A stretch of 6,137 nt of DNA from IMCC26207 sp044357715. GTDB taxonomy: Bacteria > Actinomycetota > Acidimicrobiia > Acidimicrobiales > Microtrichaceae. A program made the translations under genes and the position numbers. The notes beneath the pieces are model-generated. The model made no database searches and was not told the DNA's origin. It was given only the letters and a program-made list of their open reading frames with translations. Positions 1 to 6,087 of this stretch are shown piece by piece (the first letter of the stretch is position 1; each line of letters begins with the position of its first letter). The stretch lies in assembly GCA_044357715.1 (NCBI GenBank), contig JBIKPA010000177.1, forward strand, positions 1-6,137. Reading direction: 5' to 3'.

Positions 1-1049
1 TCGAGCCAGAGAAAGCCGTCATTATCGAGGCGGCCAAGATCTCCAACCGTAAAGGAGTTCATTAGCGTTGTGGCTTGTTCGCCGTGAGTGACCTGCTCCC
101 GCCGCCAGGCTGACCCGGTGCGATCGGCGTCTTGCCAGTAGGAGAACTCTGCGTAGCTGGGGGCTGCACACCAGATGGTGCCGTCGGGGTCAACGCTCAG
201 TTCTCGGCCGGGCCGAGCTTGGCCGACTGTGCCGGGGCGTTCTTCCCAGTCGGCCGAGGGGCACGCTGTGAATTGCCCCTCCGTAGATCCGTAGAACTCC
301 CAGACCGAGTCGTTCGGGAAGGCCTGAATTGCGGCCGTCTTCAGCGGGGGTGGGCAGGGTTCGCCGGCATGCGCGAGGAGACGAAATGACGAGAAGTCAA
401 CACCGTCTGTGCTGCTGAGGGCCCCGATGGCTCGCAGTCGTTGCAGATGAGAAGGCACCATGAACGAAGAGGTTGGGCGGTGGGTCTGAATCACATCGGC
501 AATCTGATGCGCATCGAATTTGCCGGGGACTACAACACTGCCGCCACGCAGCAACGTGCCTCCGCCGAAGCGGATCGGTGCGGAGTGGTGCAAGGGTGAA
601 CAGGTCAGGTGTAGGTCTGCAGAGTTGAACCCCCAGAGGTCTGCCTCATCATCGAACAGGCGCTGGGCTTGATCCTCGCTGAGCACCCCGGACCACACAC
701 CCTTGGGTGTTCCCGAGGTTCCCGAGGTGTAATGCATAGGGCGAGCAAGTGGCACCGCTGCAAGTTCGGCGGGCGGCCCATCAAGCAGTTGGGCTAAGAC
801 GGCGTCGTCGATAGTGAAAGCCGGATCGGCGTTGAGGAGCAGTTCTTCACGCTCGTGCTGCAGTAGTGCCGAGTTGAGTACCACGGGAATAATCCCGACT
901 CGCAGCGAGCCAAGCACTGCCGACAGCATGGCGGCTGTTCCAGAGGTAGACATCGCAACACGATCTCCAGCCTTCAGTCCTCGCTGAAGCAGAGCGCCGG
1001 CCACTGCGCGTTGCTGAACCTCTGATTCGGCCGCAGTCAGGAGTTCCAT
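1..1049 (-). CDS. AMP-dependent synthetase/ligase (ANL superfamily, probable acyl-CoA synthetase), C-terminus cut by window edge
   Basis: This frame is open from an ATG at 1049 to the window edge, giving 349 complete codons. By family, the enzyme activates a carboxylic acid with ATP to an acyl-adenylate and usually passes it to CoA in the cytoplasm. Visible motifs are the phosphate-binding loop YTSGTSGTPKGV (residues 107-118), SPLHHSAP (151-158), the adenine-binding YGSTEG (253-258) and GDLGRLDNDGFLWL (336-349), where D337 should bind the ribose. The hinge motif and the C-terminal domain with the catalytic lysine lie beyond the edge. The acid substrate cannot be read from this. The N-terminus is short: only about 28 residues precede GDRVA (29-33), where relatives usually have some 30-40 more, and an in-frame TAG (1059-1061) sits three codons before the ATG. 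No clear Shine-Dalgarno sequence precedes it. It follows the glucanase gene by 59 bases on the same strand, so co-transcription is possible. The family call is secure; the specificity is unknown. Confidence 0.9.
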   Translation of the reverse strand, partial: MELLTAAESEVQQRAVAGALLQRGLKAGDRVAMSTSGTAAMLSAVLGSLRVGIIPVVLNSALLQHEREELLLNADPAFTIDDAVLAQLLDGPPAELAAVPLARPMHYTSGTSGTPKGVWSGVLSEDQAQRLFDDEADLWGFNSADLHLTCSPLHHSAPIRFGGGTLLRGGSVVVPGKFDAHQIADVIQTHRPTSSFMVPSHLQRLRAIGALSSTDGVDFSSFRLLAHAGEPCPPPLKTAAIQAFPNDSVWEFYGSTEGQFTACPSADWEERPGTVGQARPGRELSVDPDGTIWCAAPSYAEFSYWQDADRTGSAWRREQVTHGEQATTLMNSFTVGDLGRLDNDGFLWL

Positions 1050-1108
1050 CTGAGAGAACTAGATACCACAGTCAGGCGGCGCAGGGCCTATTCAAGCCAA
1101 CCCGGCTA

Positions 1109-4100
1109 CTACCAGCCGATTCCGATGGTCACTCGGGTGGGGGATTTTGCGTTGGGCAGGATTTTGACCGAGCTCTGGTCGGCTACGTCGTCATAAGCGA
1201 AGCCGTAGGCCCGGCCACCGATTCCGAGGGTGTGGAATACCGCCGAGAAGTCGTTCTTTGGACCGGCTGGGTAGTACGAGGCGGGCCGATACCAGTCGGC
1301 GGTATTCATCGCGACTCCTCGATTGAATGCTGCACAGAACTCGGCACCCATTTCTAGTTCCACTGGTTTCATGCCTCCGCTGGCGAGTGCTCCGGAGCAT
1401 TCGAACACGTCAGCGCTGCTGGGCTTGTTGAGCACATACGGGCCTGTGCCGTCCTTTGTGAACTGCAACTGGGTGCCAACAACTTTGCCAGTGAAGGTTT
1501 GGCCGAGGCGGGTCAAAGTAAATGCATGCGTTGTGTAGTACGCCCAGGTCTGATCGATGGTTGATTGCAAGTAGTTAGCCTGCGGGCCACTTCCGTGAAA
1601 GGCAGGCGAGGTTCGCGGAGCAAGAATGCGGTAGGTGCTTGCAAGGCTGGCGAAGGCAGGACCGACCGTGGCTGCGTACTTGGCGTAGACCTCTGCGCGA
1701 GTGGCGGTGGTGCCTACCGTCTGGTCGTAGCCGGTTGAGGTCTGCTCAATTCGAGCAGTCATCGGGAATCCGAACTGGTCGACCTGTGTGGTGTTACCGC
1801 CGAAGGCGTAGACGCCGTCTCTGTAGGTGAACTCGTACCAGTCGAAGTAGATGTCGGTGTTTGGGTCTCCAGGGTCGTTCACGTTCGGACCGCCCCAACC
1901 CTTATCGTCGGCAGAGACCGGAATGTAGAGCGGCGAGCCGAGCGAAAGATACATGCGGGCACCTTCGAACCGGTTTGCGAGCCGTACCGAGGGTGCTTGA
2001 TCTACCCGGAATGACATGTTTGGGTAGTTGCGTCCATTTTTTGTGAGATGGCCGGGTGCTGTTGCTTCGAGGTGATTGATCGGGGCAATGGTGCCGTCCG
2101 CTTTGAGGTATGACCACTGGCCGGGACTGCTTTGGCCGAGCACCGTGACGTAGATCTGGCTGTTACTCCAGCGACCACCGGTATTGTTTGCGAACACAAA
2201 CGGGAAGCTTCCCGTGGTTGCTGGCACGGTGGTTGGTGGGGCTGTGTTTGGTGGGGCTGTGGTTGGTGGGGCTGTGGTTGGTGGGGCCGTAGTTGTGGGG
2301 AGCGTGGTTGGTGGGCTGCTGCTTGATGGGCCCGTAAAGGTGATCCAGTTCAAGTTGACGAAGTCGGCTGGCTGGCCGCTTCGAGCTACTACGTACAGAT
2401 CGTGAATGCCCGTGGCACCCGAGACGTTGGCGGGTACTGACTTCCATGTCTGCCACCCGCCGGTGTTGGCAATTGAGAACTCGCCCACCTTGGGCCCAGT
2501 TGCCGAGTCCAAGCGGAACTCAATCGCGCCACTCAGGCCAGCGGCAGCACCCGAGGCAACCCGAGTGGTCACACCGGTTGCACCAGAGGATCCAAAGTTG
2601 ACACGCCGGTAAATTGCGCTATCTCCGTGAGCGATCCAACCAATATTTTGGCCGCCACCGGTGTCTGTTGTGGCCTCTTTGCTCACGCCGGTAGAAGCGT
2701 CAGATGACTCGGCTTCGATTCGAGCGTATGCATTGCGGGTTGGAGCAGTCGGGACGGTTGTCGTGGTTGTTGTTTGCGGGACAGTGGTTGTAGTGGTTGG
2801 TGCAGGCGAGGTGAACGACAGCCAGTTCAAGTTGGTGAAATCTGCTGGCTGACTGCTTCGAAACACTGCAACAAGATCGTGTACACCAACCGCTCCGGTG
2901 ACCGTGGCCGACTTGCTCACCCAGTTCTGCCATCCGCCGGTTGTGGTAAGAGAAAGGGTTCCAACAATGGGCCCAGTAGCAGAGTCCAGGTGGAGTTCGG
3001 CTGTGCCCGTAACCCCGGCCGCTGCACCCGATGCGACGCGGGCAGTCACCCCGCTGACTCCAGCAGTACCAAAGTTCACGTTGCGGTAGGTGACCGTGTC
3101 GCCGTTCGCGATCCACCCGATGTTTTGGCCACCACCGGTGTCGATGGTTGCTTCTTTTGCAACACCGGACTGCGCATCAAAGGACTCGGCCTCAATGCGT
3201 GACAGCGCACTGCGAACCGGCGTTGCCGGCAACGTTGTTGTGGTGGTTGGCGGGACTGTTGTTGGCGGCACTGTTGTTGTGGTGGGCGTTGCCGTGTAGA
3301 CACGTACATAATCCACGAGCATCGATTGTGGGAATGCTGTGTTCGCTGAAGGATCGCCCGGCCATTGCCCGCCTACTGCGAAGTTCATCAGGATGTAGAA
3401 GGGGTGATCGAACACCCACGGTGTGCCAGCCGGTAGATCTGCCGGGGTGCGGGTTTGATACAGGATGTCGTCTACATACCAGCGGACTTCATTGGGTGCC
3501 CACTCAACTGAAAATGTGTGGAACGCGTCAGAGAACTTGGCGCCACCGGGAAGTGTGTATCTCTTGCTGATCGCAGCGCCACCGGAGTAACCAGGGCCAT
3601 GCAGGCTGCCGTGCACTGAGGAGGGTTCGTACCCGACGTTTTCCATAATGTCGAGCTCGCCCCGGCCTGGCCATGCAGTGCCGGCAGAGCCCGAGTTATC
3701 GCCCTGCATCCAAAACGCTGGCCAAACACCCTGACCTGCGGGAAGTTTTATGCGGGACTCAAATCGCCCGTACCGCTGGGTGAATTTGTTCTTTGTGAGT
3801 ATCCGACCTGATGTGTATTGACATGTTCCGTACCAGCAACTGCTTCCTACGAGCGTTTCCTTCTTGGCGGTGATGGCTAGGTTCCCGTTGCCGTCGGTGG
3901 AGACGTTTTCTGGTCGATCGGTGTAGTACTGCCTCTCGGCGTTACCGAATCCGCCGCCGCCCAAGTCGTAGCCCCAGCGTGAGGAGTCGGGCCTTGCGCT
4001 AGCCGCAGTGTTGAACTCATCAGACCAAGACAGAGACCAGGCTGTTGGTCCGGTTGCCGCAGTCGCCGCCTGAGTACCTACCGTGAGTACAAGAACCTGC

Positions 4101-4189
4101 GCTGCGCAGGCCAGCGTTAGAAGCAGAGCGACCCCTCGACTCGTTTTTGTCTGCCCGCGCTCCATGGTGCTTCCCCGCTTGTTGTTCAT
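1109..4189 (-). CDS. Secreted multidomain beta-1,3-glucanase: signal peptide-GH16-CBM6-CBM6-GH64
   Basis: Extracellular enzyme predicted to hydrolyse beta-1,3-glucan. Numbering is from the longest frame (1026 aa); I favour the ATG at 4165 (residue 9), which has the better ribosome-binding sequence and gives a normal signal peptide: charged MERGQTKTSRG, a hydrophobic core at about 20-38, and cleavage near TQAATA. GH16 spans about 51-298, with the laminarinase-type signature GELDIMENVG (nucleophile E178, D180, acid/base E183). Thr/Pro linker 1 (301-321) leads to CBM6-1 (331-460), linker 2 (463-483) to CBM6-2 (490-619), and linker 3 (620-660) to a full-length GH64 domain (661-1026). In GH64, E786 of DWYEFTY and D804 of QVDQFGFP match the catalytic Glu/Asp pair of laminaripentaose-producing glucanases; C931 and C952 may form a disulfide. 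No cell-wall anchor is seen, so the protein is probably released. Domain calls rest on motifs recalled from the families. The gene is divergent from the permease and ends 59 bases before the ligase start. Confidence 0.93.
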   Translation of the reverse strand: MNNKRGSTMERGQTKTSRGVALLLTLACAAQVLVLTVGTQAATAATGPTAWSLSWSDEFNTAASARPDSSRWGYDLGGGGFGNAERQYYTDRPENVSTDGNGNLAITAKKETLVGSSCWYGTCQYTSGRILTKNKFTQRYGRFESRIKLPAGQGVWPAFWMQGDNSGSAGTAWPGRGELDIMENVGYEPSSVHGSLHGPGYSGGAAISKRYTLPGGAKFSDAFHTFSVEWAPNEVRWYVDDILYQTRTPADLPAGTPWVFDHPFYILMNFAVGGQWPGDPSANTAFPQSMLVDYVRVYTATPTTTTVPPTTVPPTTTTTLPATPVRSALSRIEAESFDAQSGVAKEATIDTGGGQNIGWIANGDTVTYRNVNFGTAGVSGVTARVASGAAAGVTGTAELHLDSATGPIVGTLSLTTTGGWQNWVSKSATVTGAVGVHDLVAVFRSSQPADFTNLNWLSFTSPAPTTTTTVPQTTTTTTVPTAPTRNAYARIEAESSDASTGVSKEATTDTGGGQNIGWIAHGDSAIYRRVNFGSSGATGVTTRVASGAAAGLSGAIEFRLDSATGPKVGEFSIANTGGWQTWKSVPANVSGATGIHDLYVVARSGQPADFVNLNWITFTGPSSSSPPTTLPTTTAPPTTAPPTTAPPNTAPPTTVPATTGSFPFVFANNTGGRWSNSQIYVTVLGQSSPGQWSYLKADGTIAPINHLEATAPGHLTKNGRNYPNMSFRVDQAPSVRLANRFEGARMYLSLGSPLYIPVSADDKGWGGPNVNDPGDPNTDIYFDWYEFTYRDGVYAFGGNTTQVDQFGFPMTARIEQTSTGYDQTVGTTATRAEVYAKYAATVGPAFASLASTYRILAPRTSPAFHGSGPQANYLQSTIDQTWAYYTTHAFTLTRLGQTFTGKVVGTQLQFTKDGTGPYVLNKPSSADVFECSGALASGGMKPVELEMGAEFCAAFNRGVAMNTADWYRPASYYPAGPKNDFSAVFHTLGIGGRAYGFAYDDVADQSSVKILPNAKSPTRVTIGIGW
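2231..2290 (-). repeat. Four 15-bp tandem repeats encoding a Pro-Thr linker
   Basis: Four consecutive 15-bp units start at 2231, 2246, 2261 and 2276. Read on the plus strand, each is GGTTGGTGGGGCTGT with at most one change (GTTTGG in unit 2, GGCCGT in unit 4). On the coding strand they encode about four five-residue steps of the TAPPT type in linker 3, between CBM6-2 and GH64; degenerate units continue to about 2320. The unit is a multiple of three, so gain or loss of copies would change linker length without breaking the frame. It is a coding microsatellite-like repeat, not a CRISPR or mobile element. Confidence 0.85.
2333..3199 (-). repeat. Tandem CBM6 duplication inside the glucanase gene
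   Basis: Two CBM6 modules of exactly 130 residues are encoded at 2810-3199 (residues 331-460) and 2333-2722 (residues 490-619). They align without gaps, and my hand count gives 88 of 130 identical positions, about 68%. Both keep the IEAE opening, KEAT, DTGGGQNIGWIA, RVASGAAAG, LDSATGP, TGGWQ and QPADF motifs. The residues I expect at the family's end-on ligand site are present in both: E346, W359, W420 and N453 in the first; E505, W518, W579 and N612 in the second. This correspondence is my alignment from memory of characterised CBM6 modules. The pair looks like an in-gene duplication that carried its linker along, and both copies are probably still functional binders. Confidence 0.85.
4163..4176 (-). 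promoter_or_regulatory. Ribosome-binding sequence and preferred start of the glucanase
   Basis: On the minus strand, GGGGA (4176-4172) lies six bases before the ATG at 4165-4163. The upstream ATG at 4189 has only AGG two bases before it, which is too close. Starting at 4165 also removes eight residues in front of a normal positively charged signal-peptide head. The match to the ideal Shine-Dalgarno sequence is partial, so the choice is likely but not certain. Confidence 0.5.
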
Positions 4190-4288
4190 GGCCTGCTATC
4201 GGGATTAACAAAAAATTCCTTTAGCGCCCCCGTTCTGTCCTGTTGCTTTCCCACTAGAGGCAGCCCGCTGCAGTCCGAAACAACTAGG

Positions 4289-4303
4289 ATGCCGAGTCGG
4301 CAT
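4289..4303. promoter_or_regulatory. Perfect 15-bp palindrome, probable operator
   Basis: ATGCCGAGTCGGCAT has 7-bp arms around a central G, with no mismatch. It starts within the TAGGAT candidate -10 box (4285-4290) and would cover the expected transcription start, 25 bases before the permease ATG. This placement fits a site where a dimeric repressor blocks permease transcription. No regulator gene lies in the window, so the binding protein is unknown. A hairpin in the mRNA leader is the alternative reading. Confidence 0.5.
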
Positions 4304-4312
4304 ATTTCATAT

Positions 4313-4319
4313 AGGGGAG
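4313..4319 (+). promoter_or_regulatory. Ribosome-binding site of the permease
   Basis: AGGGGAG ends nine bases before the ATG at 4329, a workable Shine-Dalgarno match and spacing. It supports the 4329 start over later in-frame starts, and the conserved N-terminal LGYAQELRR segment lies downstream of it, as it should. Confidence 0.6.
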
Positions 4320-4328
4320 CGAGCGTCA

Positions 4329-5990
4329 ATGCCTGAAGGTCCTGCGATCGACGTACCTAGTCACCCTGATGGAGCGGTGGACGCTGACGCTGCACGGCTC
4401 CATGAGTTGGGCTACGCCCAAGAACTGCGTCGCAAGCTAGGAACCTTCTCTAACTTCGCCATCAGTTTCTCCATCATCTCTGTGCTTGCCGGGGCTATCA
4501 CCACCTTTTGGCTCGGGATGTATGCCGGAGGCCCGCTCGTCATCACACTGTGCTGGGTGGTAGTCGGTGTGTTCGCACTCGTTGTCGGATCCTCAATGGC
4601 AGAAATCTGCTCTGCCTACCCAACAGCTGGTGGTCTCTATTTCTGGTCAGCCACCCTTGCTCAAAAGCGAAAGGCATTGTGGGCATGGTGGACTGGGTGG
4701 TTCAACATGATCGGGCAGATTGGTGTCATTGCCTCGGTGGATTTCGCACTTGCGAACTTTATTCTGCTCAGCATCAACATCTTCGGAAGCGCCACAAGCC
4801 CGACGATTGAGATCAACCGTTGGTCGATCTTTGTGACCTACCTCGTGGTGCTTGTCATTCATGGTCTGCTCAATACTTTCGGCGTCAACCTAGTGAGAAT
4901 CCTTGGTGACATCAGTGTCTGGTGGCATGTTGGTGGAGTAGCCGTCATTGTGGCGGTGTTATTTCTGTTCTCAGAACCCGGCAACCTTGGCATGAGCAAC
5001 GTGCTGGAATATCGCAATGGCACTGGTTGGGAGTTTCCCGGCGTTGGAATCTACGTAGCGCTGGTGGGATTGTTGCTGGCTCAATACACGATCACCGGAT
5101 TCGACGCGTCAGCACATGTTTCGGAAGAAACAAAGGACGCAGCCGTCGCGGCACCCAAAGCAATGGTCCGCTCGATCTACATTTCTGCGATCGCAGCGCT
5201 CATCCTCAGCGTGGCGATGGTGCAGGCAATCCCCGCTTCGGCCTACGACGAGATTGCGGCAAAAGGGATCTTGGCTGGCCCAAACGTGTTTCTACTTGGT
5301 GTTGCCGGCACCCTTGGAAAGTTGCTGGTGATCATCTCAACTATCGGCCAGTTCTTCTGCGGGATGGCTTCGGTAACGGCCAACTCGCGCATGATTTATG
5401 CCTTCAGTCGTGATGGTGGACTCCCCGGATCGCGAATCTGGTCGCGGGTCAACCCTCGAACCCGAACACCCACCAACTCTGTCTGGTTTGGTATCGGCCT
5501 AGCGGCAGCAATCGGTCTGCTCTCGCTCATTCAGACGGACCTTGCCTACCCGGTGGCCTTTTTCGCCCTAACTGGCGTGGCCGTCATTGGCTTGTACATC
5601 AGCTACGTGATTCCGGTGTTCCTTCGCCTTCGCAACCCTGGGTTTGTGCCTGGGCCATGGAATCTTGGCCGGTGGTCTCGCATCATTGGATGGACCGCAG
5701 TGATTTGGGTTGGGATTATCGCGGTGGTCTTCTGCCTGCCGGTGTTCAACCCTTGGAACACTTTGGAGACGTTTAACTTCACCGGACCGATTCTGCTGCT
5801 CTGTGCAATTTTGGTGGGCGGCGGATGGAGCCTCTCGGCCAAGAACCACTTCACTGGCCCCAAGTCCATGGGCTCGCTCGAAGAGATCATGGCTATTGAA
5901 GCCGAACTTGATGCTGAGGAACATGGGATGGAAGCCCGTCATACGCACAAGCTGCCAGCTGGAGCGCAGAGTGATGGCCGACACCCCTGA
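4329..5990 (+). CDS. APC-superfamily amino acid permease (amino acid/choline transporter type), 12 TM
   Basis: A 553-residue integral membrane protein, the usual length for this family, predicted to import an amino acid, GABA, choline or a related amine through the cytoplasmic membrane by cation-coupled transport. A 42-residue cytoplasmic head carries the family signature LGYAQELRRKLGTFSNFAIS (27-46), followed by FSIISVLAG in TM1. Hydrophobic segments lie at about 43-62, 68-90, 117-150 (long, TM3), 165-182, 197-215, 238-258, 283-301, 318-342, 386-402, 405-432, 451-470 and 485-502. The loop after TM6 has GFDASAHVSEET (257-268), and the segment after TM8 has SRMIYAFSRDGGLP (353-366); both are strongly conserved in the family. 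A hydrophilic tail of about 50 residues with acidic EAELDAEEHG and His-containing HTHK ends the protein. The substrate cannot be set from sequence alone. It is transcribed away from the glucanase and probably controlled from the palindrome at 4289-4303. Nothing looks damaged. Confidence 0.93.
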   Translation: MPEGPAIDVPSHPDGAVDADAARLHELGYAQELRRKLGTFSNFAISFSIISVLAGAITTFWLGMYAGGPLVITLCWVVVGVFALVVGSSMAEICSAYPTAGGLYFWSATLAQKRKALWAWWTGWFNMIGQIGVIASVDFALANFILLSINIFGSATSPTIEINRWSIFVTYLVVLVIHGLLNTFGVNLVRILGDISVWWHVGGVAVIVAVLFLFSEPGNLGMSNVLEYRNGTGWEFPGVGIYVALVGLLLAQYTITGFDASAHVSEETKDAAVAAPKAMVRSIYISAIAALILSVAMVQAIPASAYDEIAAKGILAGPNVFLLGVAGTLGKLLVIISTIGQFFCGMASVTANSRMIYAFSRDGGLPGSRIWSRVNPRTRTPTNSVWFGIGLAAAIGLLSLIQTDLAYPVAFFALTGVAVIGLYISYVIPVFLRLRNPGFVPGPWNLGRWSRIIGWTAVIWVGIIAVVFCLPVFNPWNTLETFNFTGPILLLCAILVGGGWSLSAKNHFTGPKSMGSLEEIMAIEAELDAEEHGMEARHTHKLPAGAQSDGRHP

Positions 5991-6017
5991 GGCATCGGTA
6001 AGGAGTAGAAACAATCC

Positions 6018-6080
6018 GTGGCTGAATATTCTCCTCCATGGTCATGCAAACGCCCTGGTGAGTTGGACCTTGGCGGGTAA
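6018..6080 (+). CDS. Possible 20-residue peptide behind the permease (unrecognised)
   Basis: GTG at 6018 follows TAAGGAG (5999-6005) with a rather long 12-base gap and reads MAEYSPPWSCKRPGELDLGG before TAA at 6078. I do not recognise the peptide. It could be a leader peptide, the start of a broken gene, or chance. The frame stays open after the TAA to the window end but has no new start and no familiar motif. Very uncertain. Confidence 0.15.
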   Translation: MAEYSPPWSCKRPGELDLGG

Positions 6081-6087
6081 CACCGCC
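6072..6087 (+). terminator. Weak hairpin after the permease, possible terminator
   Basis: GGCGG (6072-6076) and CCGCC (6083-6087) can pair around the six-base loop GTAACA. The stem is all G-C but short, and no run of T follows, so it is at best a weak factor-independent terminator. The TAA of the 20-codon frame lies in the loop. Confidence 0.15.

Larger units (their letters stand above)
4190..4328. promoter_or_regulatory. Divergent promoter region between glucanase and permease
   Basis: This 139-base gap must hold the promoters for both outward-facing genes. Towards the glucanase, GTTAAT (4209-4204, minus strand) resembles a -10 box; initiation about seven bases further on would leave roughly 30 bases before the preferred ATG at 4165. 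Towards the permease, TAGGAT (4285-4290) resembles an actinobacterial -10 box. No convincing -35 box is seen for either, so both boxes are weak guesses. Besides the 15-bp palindrome listed separately, there is a smaller inverted repeat, GCAGC-CC-GCTGC, at 4260-4271. Confidence 0.5.

Noticed and set aside
132..389. 85-codon open frame on the plus strand
   Set aside because: It lies wholly antisense to the ligase, whose minus-strand frame carries the conserved YGSTEG motif here. The plus-strand translation has no familiar motif.
711..728. 9-bp direct repeat TCCCGAGGT twice
   Set aside because: It encodes the TSGTSG part of the ATP-binding loop of the ligase, so the repeat follows from the protein motif.
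1095..1107. Small hairpin AGCC-AACCC-GGCT between glucanase and ligase
   Set aside because: The stem is four pairs and no T run follows on the minus strand, too weak to call a terminator.
2231..2290. Short regularly spaced repeats that might suggest a CRISPR array
   Set aside because: The units are contiguous, with no spacers, and encode the Thr/Pro linker in frame.
2184..2405. Gly/Val-rich plus-strand frames opposite the linkers
   Set aside because: They are the reverse complement of the Thr/Pro linker codons of the glucanase and arise from its repeat composition.
5568..6014. 148-codon minus-strand frame at the permease 3' end
   Set aside because: It is antisense to the conserved TM10-TM12 region of the permease and has no recognisable domain.
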